Positions 7,430 through 16,382 of a stretch of 64,000 nucleotides of DNA are shown piece after piece (position 1 is the first letter of the stretch; every line of letters begins with the position of its first letter). Origin of the DNA: Chroococcopsis sp964623815 (GTDB taxonomy: Bacteria; Cyanobacteriota; Cyanobacteriia; Cyanobacteriales; Microcystaceae). The notes under the pieces were generated by a model. The model ran no database searches. It worked only from the letters and a program-made list of their open reading frames with translations, and had not been told where the DNA came from. The stretch covers positions 1 to 64,000 of the forward strand of contig CAZUVR010000002.1 in assembly GCA_964623815.1 (NCBI GenBank), written 5' to 3'. The position numbers were made by a program, and so were the translations under genes.

Positions 7430-9673
7430 ATGCCTTTTTTCCTATTAGCCTTCGATCCGCCAATCCCACCGCCTAATTACCCTCAAGAGAAACCTCCGGA
7501 AGTCATCGAGATTCATTATTCCGACCCCTCCGCTCTCCCCCCCTCTTTTCCTCCCACCCCTACAACTGGAGGCGCGGAATTATTAGGAACTCCCCTATCG
7601 ATTCGGGAAGCTAAGCCAGGGACGGCGAAAATAGAAGGACTTAATTTCAACGGCCCGGCATCCCGATCGAGGCTAACGAAAATCAAAACCATCGAAGCCA
7701 GAACTCGGCGCAATCGTGAATACGACCTGTACCTGTCATCAACTCCATCATTATCTCAGAACCAAGTGTCGATCGAAAACCCGGAGACGCTAGAACTGAT
7801 AGCCGACGTACAGGAATACGATGAGAAAAATCAAATTATCACCGCCCGGGGGAATGTCACCCTACGCCTGAAAAATAGCGTACTCACCACCGATACATTA
7901 AAAATCAACCTACCAGAAAAATTAGCGGTAGCCGAAGGTCAAGTGATCCTCACCCGAGGAGATCAGATCCTGCGGGGCGATCGATTCGAGTACTATTTCG
8001 TTCAGGATACCGGTGTCGTTTATAACGCCAACGGCGAAATTTACCAACCGAGCAGCTCTAGAGATTTTGGGGAGGTTTTACCGACGGATGTGGGAGCAGG
8101 TTCTACCGCTTTTCAGCCTCTAGCCGATCGCCTAGCCTACAATCAACCCTTACAAAGAATTACCACCGCCGAAGGTTTCCGCTTCGGTGTGGGCGCTCAA
8201 AACCCCGCCGCTCAATCGAATAACCAGGGACTCAGAAGTGAAACCGGGGGCACCGTGAACCGGGTTCGTTTTCAAGCCGAGCGCTTAGAATTCGATGGCG
8301 GCGTGTGGAACGCCTCCAACTTACGCCTCACCAATGACCCCTTTTCCCCTCCAGAGTTCGAGATCCGCGCCCGTACAGCTACCCTGAGAAATACTGGCCC
8401 TCTCACGAGCGAAATCACCACTACTGATTCCCGGCTTGTCTTCGATCAGAGGGTGTCTGCTCCCTTCCTTAATACTCTGGTAATCGATCGCCGTCGTCGT
8501 CGCCCCACTGTTTTCAGCCTCGGCTACGATGGGGAAGACCGGGGAGGTTTATTCATTGAGAGAGCTTTTCCCCTCGTCGATAACCCCTGGGTGTTTTTTG
8601 AATTAACCCCCCAATACCTAATCCAAAAAGTTATTTCTCCCGATCAGTTCCCCTCCGCCAACCCAGGCGGGGGCGACGTAGGCGTTCTAAGTCCTCAAGC
8701 TTTTGGATTGGTGGGCAATTTGGAGGTAAATTTCAGCGCCAGAACTATATTTACCGGTGCGGCTTCTTTTTCTAATCTGGACTTAGAACAGTTAGAAAAT
8801 TCCGTTCGTTCTCGATTGCGCCTACAGCAGAGGATAGGTGATCTGGCTAATCCCTACCGGCTCAACATCGACTATAACTATCGTGAGAGATTATTTAACG
8901 GCTCCTTGGGTTATCAAACCGTTAACAGCAGTATTGGGGCGATTTTTCTTTCTCCTCTATTACCGTTAGGAAATTCTGGTGTTAATCTCAGCTATCAACT
9001 ATCTCTGCAAAATATTAACGCTCCTACCGATCAAGCTGATTTACTACCCCCTAATCCCACCACCAATGTTATCAACCTCACCCGTTTTCAGGGAGCGGCA
9101 TCTTTGAGTAAGAACTTTTTGCTCTGGGCTGGTAACACCCTCCCCCCCACACCCGAACAGGGTTTAAAATTTACTCCGACTCCGGTTCAACCTTATATAT
9201 TTTTCGTCACTGGTTTAACGAGTGTGGCCAGTTTTTATAGTAATGGGGCTTTACAACCCTCCCTAACCGCTACGGTGGGCTTTTTCGGGCAGTTCGGCAA
9301 CTTCTCCCGTTCCTATTTCGATTTTACGGGTTTCAATATCAGCTTCAGTCAGGGTTTAGTAGGGGATAAGTCACCTTTTCTCTTCGATCGCTACGTCGAT
9401 CAACAAACCCTATCATTCGGCATCACCCAACAACTCTACGGGCCGATCCGCATCGGTTTTCAGTCCGCCTACAGTATCGATCAGAACAAAGAAATCAGTA
9501 CCGATTACTTCATCGAATGGAGCAGACGTACTTATAGCCTGCTACTGCGCTATAACCCGATTTTACAACTAGGGGCCGTGAATATCAGGATCAGTGACTT
9601 CAATTGGGTTGGTAATCCTGGCTATTTCGAGGGTAGCGATGTCCGTCCCGTCGTTGATGGCGTGGTCAGGTAA
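7430..9673 (+). CDS. DUF3769 outer-membrane protein, LptD-like
   Basis: 747 residues. A proline-rich N-terminal stretch is followed by an OstA/LptA-like domain (about 120-190; ELIADVQEYDEKNQIITARGN, LRGDRFEYYF) and a long C-terminal beta-barrel-like region of DUF3769, rich in alternating hydrophobic strands (about 350-747). This architecture is the cyanobacterial counterpart of LptD, the outer-membrane translocon that inserts lipopolysaccharide. No cleavable signal peptide is obvious at the ATG at 7430, although residues 1-8 are hydrophobic; the real start could lie elsewhere, but an in-frame stop just upstream (TAG in TTTTAGCC) limits extension. The role is inferred from the family. Confidence 0.8.
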   Translation: MPFFLLAFDPPIPPPNYPQEKPPEVIEIHYSDPSALPPSFPPTPTTGGAELLGTPLSIREAKPGTAKIEGLNFNGPASRSRLTKIKTIEARTRRNREYDLYLSSTPSLSQNQVSIENPETLELIADVQEYDEKNQIITARGNVTLRLKNSVLTTDTLKINLPEKLAVAEGQVILTRGDQILRGDRFEYYFVQDTGVVYNANGEIYQPSSSRDFGEVLPTDVGAGSTAFQPLADRLAYNQPLQRITTAEGFRFGVGAQNPAAQSNNQGLRSETGGTVNRVRFQAERLEFDGGVWNASNLRLTNDPFSPPEFEIRARTATLRNTGPLTSEITTTDSRLVFDQRVSAPFLNTLVIDRRRRRPTVFSLGYDGEDRGGLFIERAFPLVDNPWVFFELTPQYLIQKVISPDQFPSANPGGGDVGVLSPQAFGLVGNLEVNFSARTIFTGAASFSNLDLEQLENSVRSRLRLQQRIGDLANPYRLNIDYNYRERLFNGSLGYQTVNSSIGAIFLSPLLPLGNSGVNLSYQLSLQNINAPTDQADLLPPNPTTNVINLTRFQGAASLSKNFLLWAGNTLPPTPEQGLKFTPTPVQPYIFFVTGLTSVASFYSNGALQPSLTATVGFFGQFGNFSRSYFDFTGFNISFSQGLVGDKSPFLFDRYVDQQTLSFGITQQLYGPIRIGFQSAYSIDQNKEISTDYFIEWSRRTYSLLLRYNPILQLGAVNIRISDFNWVGNPGYFEGSDVRPVVDGVVR

Positions 9674-9683
9674 AAAGTTATAC
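9670..9683. promoter_or_regulatory. NtcA-box-like palindrome (GTA-N8-TAC)
   Basis: GTAAAAAGTTATAC matches the NtcA consensus GTA-N8-TAC and overlaps the stop codon of the preceding gene, 117 bases before the PEP-CTERM gene. A TAGTTT that could serve as a -10 box lies 24 bases downstream. The motif is short and about a dozen chance matches are expected in a window this size. Confidence 0.2.
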
Positions 9684-9799
9684 AAAATCATGCCTTACCT
9701 ATCTATGTAGTTTTACTTAAATATACGTAATCGATAGCTGTAACTATAATCCGAGATTCGTAGAGTAATTACATAGACAAATTAAGTAATAACACTGAT

Positions 9800-10570
9800 A
9801 TGAATCGCACTAAATCTCAATTAACCACAATTTCCTTAAGTGTTTTCTCTGCTACCGCCATCTTAAGTCACGTCGGCTCAGCCCAAGCGGCAATCGTGTT
9901 TACCTACGCGGCTCCGGGTAATCAACAATCTGATGCTGATCCTAAAACCACAGTGGTAGAAACTTTTGATACCCTTCCCTTAGGAACGTTTAAAAATATA
10001 AAATCTAAGAACATCGGTACTTACACATCCAATAGTAGTATGGCTCAAATTATTAAGGCCGATCAATACGGTGGTGCTAAGAACTCTCAGTATATTACCG
10101 TCAACGGTGGCGACCAAAGTTATACTCTTACACTTGACAAATCTCAAGCTTATTTCGGTGCTTGGTGGTCAGCGGGGGATTCGGGCAACGTACTCGATTT
10201 TTATTCGGGTGATTCTCTATTAGCCAGCTTCACTACTGCCGATGTGATCAATGCTCTGAAGGAAGATCCTAACAGGAATGCTTACTACGGTAATCCCAAT
10301 GATGGCGTAAATCGCCGTAATTCTTCTGAACCCTACGCTTTCCTCAATTTTTACGGAACAGATGGGACAACTTTTGACAAGATCGTTTTCAGTCAAACTA
10401 ACGGAGGCGGCTTTGAATCCGACAATCACACCTTCTCCGTCACCGAGCAAGCCGTTAAAGGTACGGTAGTGGCTAGCGCAGCCACCCCCGAACCCCTGAC
10501 CATCCTCGGAGTTGGAGCCGCAGTAGGTTTCGGTATCTGTTTTAAACGGAGATTGAACCGGGCTATCTAG
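9800..10570 (+). CDS. PEP-CTERM sorting domain protein
   Basis: 256 residues. An N-terminal signal peptide (about 1-31, ending GSAQA-A) directs export. The C-terminus has the tripartite PEP-CTERM signal: Pro-Glu-Pro at 230-232 (TPEPLTIL), a hydrophobic helix (GVGAAVGFGIC) and a basic tail (FKRRLNR). Such signals are thought to be processed by an exosortase and to place proteins at the cell surface or in the extracellular matrix. The middle is rich in Asn, Gly, Ser and Tyr with beta-strand pattern and no recognised domain. The end overlaps sbcD by 4 bases in convergent orientation. No exosortase gene is in the window. Confidence 0.85.
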   Translation: MNRTKSQLTTISLSVFSATAILSHVGSAQAAIVFTYAAPGNQQSDADPKTTVVETFDTLPLGTFKNIKSKNIGTYTSNSSMAQIIKADQYGGAKNSQYITVNGGDQSYTLTLDKSQAYFGAWWSAGDSGNVLDFYSGDSLLASFTTADVINALKEDPNRNAYYGNPNDGVNRRNSSEPYAFLNFYGTDGTTFDKIVFSQTNGGGFESDNHTFSVTEQAVKGTVVASAATPEPLTILGVGAAVGFGICFKRRLNRAI

Positions 10571-11814
10571 GCTTCTTCGTCTAACCAGATTTCTTCTTGT
10601 TGGTCTAAAAGCGTTTTCGCCGCTTCCAACATCTCATCTACAAGATCTCTTAAATCTTTTTTATTGTTCAGATAGGTTTTTAGAGCCTCTAAAGGATCTA
10701 AACTGTTACCTACACCTAATTCCGGCAAGCGGGGTCTGGCGAGTTGACTGATTAAATCGGCGTGAATAGTATAACTGTGAGCCTCTTTCAGAGCTTCATA
10801 AATACTGCTGATGTTAACCCTTTCAATTTGTTCGGAACGAATTTTATAACTGAGTCGGACTACCGCCTCCTCGATCGGATGTTTTTTAATCGCTTTCATA
10901 ATCGCCAGTTGTGGATCTTCTTCTTCGGTTACGTTGACGGCGATCGTCAGGAACCGACGCACCGGGAGTGAACAGAATTCCCACTCTACCCGTCCCTTCT
11001 CTACATCCACTAGCACATAACCTTTGTCCTCTTTTTCTTCGCTAAAATCAACGCGATCGATACTACCAGGATAAATAATCGGCGGATTATTCTGGGGGTT
11101 GAGATTCTGATGTTTGTGAACGTGTCCTAAAGCCACATAGTCCAATTCGGGACGGTTTAACAGCGACAGAGGCACTGTAAAACTCTTGCCCACGGCTAAC
11201 AGTCTTTCCGCCCCCAAGGTAGCGCGATCGGCCATCAGATGCGCGAGTAGTACCGTGGGCAGGTTCGGATTGGTTCCCCTGATTTCCGCTTCTAATATCG
11301 GTTCCAGACGTTCTATCAGTAAACGATTGATTTCCCCGATCGATAATCCCTCCGCTTCCTTTTTGGTGAGCAGATTGGCGCGATTTAACCAGGGTAGGGT
11401 GATGATCTGTATATCGCCCCTGCGGGTGGTGATGCGATGGGTGGCTATGCGATCGCCGACTATAAACCCAGGAACCGCCAAGGTGCGATAGATAGATAGA
11501 CTCGCTCCCCCGTTACCCTGAGAATATTGATCGTGATTGCCTACCAATAAAACCGCCGGTATTCCCGCATCCGCCAGACGGCGGAACTGAGCCGCGAATG
11601 CTTCCCCGATGTACGGCGGCGGAGTCGAATCCGGGAAGGCATCCCCACCGAACAGTACGAGATCGACTGATTCCGATAGCGCCCTATCCATACACCGGCT
11701 CAAACTTTCACAAAAGTCCTCCAGACGGGTATTTAATCCGGTTTTCGGGTTTATCCGGCCGTGATTGAGACCGCTTCCCAGGTGAATATCTGATAGGTGC
11801 AGAATTTTAACCAT
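10567..11814 (-). CDS. sbcD: Exonuclease SbcD (Mre11-type nuclease subunit)
   Basis: 415 residues. It is the nuclease subunit of the SbcCD DNA repair complex, which trims hairpins and blocked ends with Mn2+. Metallophosphoesterase motifs are in order: LSDIHLG (Asp9, His11), FGGDAFPD, LVGNHDQY and GHVHKH, all keeping metal ligands. The C-terminal part (about 300-415) is helical and acidic and would contact SbcC. The partner gene sbcC is not adjacent. The gene starts with ATG and is separated from petN and the 47-residue gene by a hairpin. Confidence 0.85.
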   Translation of the reverse strand: MVKILHLSDIHLGSGLNHGRINPKTGLNTRLEDFCESLSRCMDRALSESVDLVLFGGDAFPDSTPPPYIGEAFAAQFRRLADAGIPAVLLVGNHDQYSQGNGGASLSIYRTLAVPGFIVGDRIATHRITTRRGDIQIITLPWLNRANLLTKKEAEGLSIGEINRLLIERLEPILEAEIRGTNPNLPTVLLAHLMADRATLGAERLLAVGKSFTVPLSLLNRPELDYVALGHVHKHQNLNPQNNPPIIYPGSIDRVDFSEEKEDKGYVLVDVEKGRVEWEFCSLPVRRFLTIAVNVTEEEDPQLAIMKAIKKHPIEEAVVRLSYKIRSEQIERVNISSIYEALKEAHSYTIHADLISQLARPRLPELGVGNSLDPLEALKTYLNNKKDLRDLVDEMLEAAKTLLDQQEEIWLDEEA

Positions 11815-11829
11815 ATGTTTCCATAACGA

Positions 11830-11856
11830 ACGGGCGTACTTTTATAGTACACCCGT
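11830..11856 (-). terminator. Hairpin between the petN unit and sbcD
   Basis: ACGGG and GTAC pair with GTAC and CCCGT around loop TTTTATA, a 9-base-pair stem with one C/A mismatch. It follows the 47-residue gene by 5 bases on the minus strand and precedes sbcD, so it may end the petN transcript. No long uridine run is present. Confidence 0.5.
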
Positions 11857-11860
11857 CGGT

Positions 11861-12004
11861 CTATCTGCCAATTTTTTTATCTCGTTCTTGACGACGGCGA
11901 TCGCGCCATTCGGCTGTAGTTAAGTAGAGAATACCGCCACTTACCAGAACCAGAAGAACTAAGGCTACCAGGAAGAGAGTGTTAAGAATCGTCGATGTTT
12001 CCAC
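11861..12004 (-). CDS. Small single-span membrane protein downstream of petN
   Basis: 47 residues starting at a GTG three bases after the petN stop. Residues 6-29 form one hydrophobic helix (ILNTLFLVALVLLVLVSGG), followed by TTAEW and a strongly basic tail (RDRRRQERDKK). I do not recognise a named subunit. Its tight coupling to petN suggests translation together with this cytochrome b6f subunit and a thylakoid location, which is inference. Coding potential is supported by the uninterrupted hydrophobic/basic design and by its fit between petN and a terminator-like hairpin. Confidence 0.65.
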   Translation of the reverse strand: METSTILNTLFLVALVLLVLVSGGILYLTTAEWRDRRRQERDKKIGR

Positions 12005-12007
12005 TGC

Positions 12008-12097
12008 TTAGAAACCGTTACGCGCCCAAACAACCATCGAGATAGACCAGGTGAATAAGGCCAGCACGCTAACCCAACCAAGTGTCAAAATATCCAT
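12008..12097 (-). CDS. petN: Cytochrome b6f complex subunit PetN
   Basis: 29 residues, MDILTLGWVSVLALFTW... ending in SMVVWARNGF. This agrees with PetN (subunit VIII) of the cytochrome b6f complex over its full length. PetN is a single transmembrane helix at the edge of the dimer and is needed for complex stability. The first possible start is the ATG at 12097, and no strong ribosome site precedes it. It is followed after 3 bases by a 47-residue membrane protein. Confidence 0.96.
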   Translation of the reverse strand: MDILTLGWVSVLALFTWSISMVVWARNGF

Positions 12098-12167
12098 AAT
12101 CGCTTTTTTGTTAACTACAAATATTTATAATAATGGATCTTTAGCCTTTCTTTGGTTTAGTGGGACG

Positions 12168-12581
12168 ATGCAAATAACTCTTACCGAACGTCTAGAATCT
12201 CTTAAGGTCGGCCTCCTCGGTGCTGTAGGCTTTACCTCCATCTATCTGTTTTTCCTCTGTCTTCATTATTTTTTCCTACAACAACCGACATCTTTTCTCG
12301 CTACTTGGATTCAGATAGGAGTGGCGGCCCTGAGTGGCTTTTTATTCGCCGTCACCTATCGCTACGTCATCCGCAACGACAAAAACCCCCATCTCAAAGA
12401 CGGTGCGGTTGCCGCCTTCTCTCTGGTGAGGGGATTGGTGCCCTTACAATCGGCCTCGGCCCTCACCGCCGGAACCCTTGAATTATGTTTATTTTTGGGC
12501 GAGAGCTTCGTTTGTTTTTTAATGACGCGCTACTTACTCGATCTGGCATTTGAACGGAGACTGATCAAATATTTGGATTAA
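12168..12581 (+). CDS. Cyanobacterial integral membrane protein of unknown function
   Basis: 137 residues from the ATG at 12168. An open frame reaches back to 12051 but would overlap petN and adds an unlikely N-terminus, so the internal ATG (MQITLTERLESLKVGLLGA) is preferred. Three or four hydrophobic segments are visible: about 14-33, 43-62, and two weaker ones at 85-125. A basic RYVIRNDKNPHLKDG loop and an AAFSLVRGLVPLQ segment lie between them. No family name can be given. It is transcribed away from petN and converges with the DUF1400 hydrolase, overlapping it by 4 bases. Confidence 0.7.
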   Translation: MQITLTERLESLKVGLLGAVGFTSIYLFFLCLHYFFLQQPTSFLATWIQIGVAALSGFLFAVTYRYVIRNDKNPHLKDGAVAAFSLVRGLVPLQSASALTAGTLELCLFLGESFVCFLMTRYLLDLAFERRLIKYLD

Positions 12582-14383
12582 CTCCATTCCCGGGTTTCTC
12601 GATCGTAATGACGTAATAATTCCCCGAATACAGATTCTAACTGCCCCGTGTGATATTCTGGCGGTAAAAATAATCTTCCCAAATTAAACAGGTAGTTATC
12701 CAATTTTTCCCCCCAAGTGGTTTGGGTTGGCGGTTCTTGTAATTCCTGTTTTGGACTACCGAGTTGCAACATACCTATCAACATATTGACGGAACTCGGG
12801 GTATGGTTCTTCAACCGCAGTTTAATATCTTCGCTTGAAAGCGAGCTTAGATAATTTTCCGTCAGATAGGGTTTATATAAATCCGCTTCCGATGTTAACT
12901 GTTCGACGAAAGCCAAACTTAATCCCCGGATAGCTTTTCTCAAAGGCTCGGCTTTCTCGTCCATCACCTCCCTTACGAGAGTGCTTTGCCCCATCGTGCT
13001 ATTGAGGTAGCTAATATCGGTGATGCTCATGTGTGTTGCCCCCCCCGCTACTAGTAAGTATTTCTCTCCTTTGAGCTGGTAAAATGGTTCAATCTGATGA
13101 TCTAAAATCGGGGTAATGCCATCTTGGCTTGAGGCAAGAAAAAGCGTGGGAATTTTCACATCGGATAAATCATCGTTGAAGAGATGCCCGACGATGGGGT
13201 TGAGAACGATCGCCCTTGCTATACGCGAATCTCGTAACCATAGTTCTTTATATGGTAATTCTGCTGCTGAACACTGTAACCAATCCGCCGGAGAACGTTC
13301 TAATAGTTTTAATCTCTGACAGAATCGACGTACTGACTGCGGGTTTAATCTCGCTCCCGCTAGAGCTAGAGCGGTATAGCCCCCAAATGAATGCCCGATG
13401 ATCGTGACTCGCTCTGTCTTTAATTTTCCTTGAAAATATCCTGGTAAATAATTAATTTTTTCTAGTTGATCTAAAATAAAACTTACATCTTTTGGTCTAT
13501 CGATAAATTCTGATTTACGTAAAACATCGTTGATTTTAACATTAGAAGATAGATTAACTAAGGAGTTTATATTACTTCCTGGATGCTCGATCGATACTAC
13601 TGTAAATCCATGCGATGCTAAATGATGGGCTAGATATTTTAGAAATCGTCTATCGGCGGCAAAACCGTGAGACATTACTATTAATGGCTTTTTACTGTCG
13701 ATCGCGGAATAAATATCGGTTACTAATTTGCGATTTCTTTCTCGATCTTGAAAAATTATAGTATCTTGATAAACAAAATTTTTTCCTATTTTTTCTGGGT
13801 TTAAATTATTTGATAATTTTCTTACTGTATTTATTTCTGAATCGGCGATAAGTTGAGATTCAATAATTTTATTTTCGATGGTGTTCTTGTTTAGTCGGGT
13901 GGCAATATTCACTAAATTTAATAAATTTAGGGTAATTTGCTTCTCTGGATAGGCTTTAAAAATTTCCAAAATATTAAGGTTATGCGATCGCTCTAAGCTT
14001 TTTTTGATCGTCAGTTTTAGCTGTTCGGGCGTACTGTCGGGAAAGGCTTCGTTTAAATTTTGAATCAGTTCTTCTCCGTCGGCGGAGTAGAGTAAGTCAT
14101 CTAAAAACTGTTGAGCGATTAACGGCTCAATGTGAAGGTGTTTCTGGAGTAAATCCCTTACCTGAGAGTTGAGTAGAGGACTATAAGGGCCGAGCGAGGG
14201 CGATAACTCCCCCGTAGCCGCGAATCTGTTTAACTCTTCGATGGCAACGGTTTTCTCTAAAAATCCTAGTTTGATGAGGATGCGATCGGCACCCCATGCG
14301 GGAGGGTTTAACAGTAATATTGTGGAGAAGATCGCGGCAGAATATTTTAGTAAACGTGGTAAGGAATGAGTCAAGAGCTTCAT
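12578..14383 (-). CDS. Exported alpha/beta hydrolase with DUF1400 domain
   Basis: 601 residues. A signal peptide (about 1-31, ending NPPAWGA) precedes a DUF1400 helical domain (about 33-150), a cyanobacterial module often placed before alpha/beta hydrolases. The hydrolase half contains IVMSHGFAADRRF (oxyanion region), the nucleophile elbow GHSFGGYTA near residue 330, and ATHMSITD near 450, which could supply the catalytic histidine. It resembles dienelactone-hydrolase and platelet-activating-factor-acetylhydrolase-like esterases. The likely location is the periplasm; the substrate is unknown. The AT-rich middle (about 13450-13980) contrasts with GC-richer ends. Confidence 0.8.
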   Translation of the reverse strand: MKLLTHSLPRLLKYSAAIFSTILLLNPPAWGADRILIKLGFLEKTVAIEELNRFAATGELSPSLGPYSPLLNSQVRDLLQKHLHIEPLIAQQFLDDLLYSADGEELIQNLNEAFPDSTPEQLKLTIKKSLERSHNLNILEIFKAYPEKQITLNLLNLVNIATRLNKNTIENKIIESQLIADSEINTVRKLSNNLNPEKIGKNFVYQDTIIFQDRERNRKLVTDIYSAIDSKKPLIVMSHGFAADRRFLKYLAHHLASHGFTVVSIEHPGSNINSLVNLSSNVKINDVLRKSEFIDRPKDVSFILDQLEKINYLPGYFQGKLKTERVTIIGHSFGGYTALALAGARLNPQSVRRFCQRLKLLERSPADWLQCSAAELPYKELWLRDSRIARAIVLNPIVGHLFNDDLSDVKIPTLFLASSQDGITPILDHQIEPFYQLKGEKYLLVAGGATHMSITDISYLNSTMGQSTLVREVMDEKAEPLRKAIRGLSLAFVEQLTSEADLYKPYLTENYLSSLSSEDIKLRLKNHTPSSVNMLIGMLQLGSPKQELQEPPTQTTWGEKLDNYLFNLGRLFLPPEYHTGQLESVFGELLRHYDRETREWS

Positions 14384-14521
14384 TGTGCCAATTTAAGCCA
14401 GTTCTTCGGGCGTGTATCGACAGATTATCTATTCTCTATCTTTCCCGAAATCTAATCGCTTTTTATCACCACTGTCGCACAAATACAGAAAAATTTAATT
14501 AACTCCGGCCGGCTGAGCGTT

Positions 14522-14773
14522 CTACTCTACCACTCTCAATATTCCCGATTGCAGATAGTAACAGACTTTACGTAAACGTTTGAATTCATCGCTCGTCAGG
14601 GGTTGATTGACGAAAAGAGCCATGAGTAAATCTTTTTGTTCGGATCGGGTTACGTATCCCTCGTTCAAAGCTCGATCGATAACTTGGAGTAGGGACGAAA
14701 GATTAAGAGGTTGGGAGCTAACATCAGATAACTGTAGGAGTTTATCTTGAGTGACCACTGCGGATGTATTCAT
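14522..14773 (-). CDS. Conserved-type small cyanobacterial protein, unknown function
   Basis: 83 residues, soluble, mainly helical (LSSLLQVIDRALNEGYVTRSEQKDLLMALF ... DEFKRLRKVCYYLQSG in outline). No motif or family name is recognised. The compact hydrophobic pattern and the start MNTSAVVTQDKLLQLSD suggest a real gene. It stands alone, with the divergent antiporter gene 177 bases away. Confidence 0.65.
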   Translation of the reverse strand: MNTSAVVTQDKLLQLSDVSSQPLNLSSLLQVIDRALNEGYVTRSEQKDLLMALFVNQPLTSDEFKRLRKVCYYLQSGILRVVE

Positions 14774-14950
14774 AAGTATGGTTTTAAGCGCCTACTATTT
14801 GCCCTATTAAATAATAGACAAAAGATAAAAAACGGTATGTGATCGAAGTCATGAGAAGATAGTGATCCTTGTCACACAACAGCAGAGCTATCAGCTCGAT
14901 TAGCTTGATAAAGTAGAAAGGTTAACTATCCCGTCCAATACAGTAATTAC

Positions 14951-16315
14951 ATGGAAGTAATGCTCTTATTTTCAACGGCGACGACGACAGAAGCCCCGAC
15001 GGCAGACGGGGCAATGGTACTGGCTTGCGTCCTATTAAGCCTAACTGTGATCTATCTGGCTAGTAAATTAGGTGGAGAGTTGTGTTTGAGGATTAATCTC
15101 CCCCCCGTTCTCGGAGAATTATTAGGAGGGGTAATTATCGGTATCTCCGCCCTGAAGTTGCTAGTTTTTCCTACCGGGGCGAGTGGAGCCGAAGATTCCC
15201 TGATCCTGTCCTTCTTACAAGCTACATCCGAGTTAACGCCCGGGGGAAGCGAAGCGGTATTCGACACAGCCTCTGAAGTCATCTCCGTCTTATCAGAGTT
15301 GGGGGTGGTGATACTCCTGTTCGAGATCGGTTTAGAATCTAATCTACAAGAATTGATTCGGGTGGGGCCGCAAGCGGCTGTAGTAGCGGTAGTGGGAGTG
15401 GCCGCCCCCTTCGTCGCTGGTACGGCGGGATTGATTTATCTGTTCGGCTTGCCCATCATCCCAGCGGTTTTCGCCGGAGCAGCCTTAACCGCCACCAGTA
15501 TCGGTATCACCGCTAAAGTTTTGGCGGAAATCGATCGCCTCTCGTCTACGGAGGGCCAGATCATCATCGGTGCCGCAGTTTTGGATGATATTCTCGGTAT
15601 CATCGTCTTGGCGGTGGTAGCCAGTCTGGTGAAGACTGGAGAAGTGCAAATAGGCCAGGTGGTGTATTTAATTTTTAGCGCCTCGGCTTTCGTCATCGGA
15701 GCCATAGTTTTAGGACGTTTTCTCACTCCCTTCTACGTCAAATTAGTTAACGGCATGAAGACAAGGGGACAATTGCTGCTGGTGTCGCTGATATTCGCCT
15801 TTATCCTCGCCTATATAGCCCAAGTCATCCAGCTAGAGGCTATACTCGGCTCCTTCGCCGCCGGATTGGTGCTGGCGGAAACGGAAAAACGCGCCGAATT
15901 AGAAGAACAGGTGATCCCCGTAGCCGATATATTCGTACCGATATTTTTCGTCTGCGTCGGTGCCAAAACCGATTTAAGTGTCCTCAACCCCGCCATCCCC
16001 GCCAATCGGGAAGGATTGATTATCGCATCCTTCTTGATCTTAGTGGCGATCGTCGGTAAGGTAATCACCGGCTTTACCTTATTCGGCAAGGAAAAATTAA
16101 ACCGCCTAGCTGTGGGGGTGGGTATGATTCCCCGGGGAGAGGTGGGACTAGTATTCGCCGGGGTGGGTTCGGCGAGCGGTGCCTTATCCCCGGCTACTAA
16201 TGCGGCTATAATCATGATGGTCATACTGACTACTTTTCTAGCCCCCCCCCTATTGAGAATCGTATTTAAAGAGCCGGAGGAGAGTGTTAAACCAGAGACG
16301 AAAATTTCCGAATAA
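14951..16315 (+). CDS. Cation:proton antiporter, CPA2 family (NhaS3-like)
   Basis: 454 residues with 12 or so hydrophobic segments from about 20 to 440, in the pattern of CPA2 Na+/H+ or K+/H+ antiporters. The conserved region INLPPVLGELLGG (about 49-61) and the acidic pair in VLDDILGI (about 210-217) are the expected transport residues. A cytoplasmic acidic tail ends the protein. It resembles Synechocystis NhaS3, a thylakoid antiporter, but the exact ortholog cannot be decided by eye. It exchanges monovalent cations for protons across a membrane. Confidence 0.85.
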   Translation: MEVMLLFSTATTTEAPTADGAMVLACVLLSLTVIYLASKLGGELCLRINLPPVLGELLGGVIIGISALKLLVFPTGASGAEDSLILSFLQATSELTPGGSEAVFDTASEVISVLSELGVVILLFEIGLESNLQELIRVGPQAAVVAVVGVAAPFVAGTAGLIYLFGLPIIPAVFAGAALTATSIGITAKVLAEIDRLSSTEGQIIIGAAVLDDILGIIVLAVVASLVKTGEVQIGQVVYLIFSASAFVIGAIVLGRFLTPFYVKLVNGMKTRGQLLLVSLIFAFILAYIAQVIQLEAILGSFAAGLVLAETEKRAELEEQVIPVADIFVPIFFVCVGAKTDLSVLNPAIPANREGLIIASFLILVAIVGKVITGFTLFGKEKLNRLAVGVGMIPRGEVGLVFAGVGSASGALSPATNAAIIMMVILTTFLAPPLLRIVFKEPEESVKPETKISE

Positions 16316-16382
16316 CGTTGACCCATATCGTCAAGGCGAAACTAAAGACTCGATCGATACGTCCCTATTAGCGACTCACACG

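Noticed and set aside
12051..12167. N-terminal extension of the membrane-protein gene at 12168
   Set aside because: It would overlap petN on the opposite strand and adds residues with no conserved look; the ATG at 12168 is better.
13040..13050. Run of eight cytosines in the DUF1400 gene as a frameshift
   Set aside because: The frame continues with family features on both sides, so there is no evidence of a frameshift.
15811..16326. Minus-strand 171-residue frame inside the antiporter gene
   Set aside because: Antisense shadow of a gene with strong transmembrane motifs; low-complexity Ala/Thr/Pro composition.
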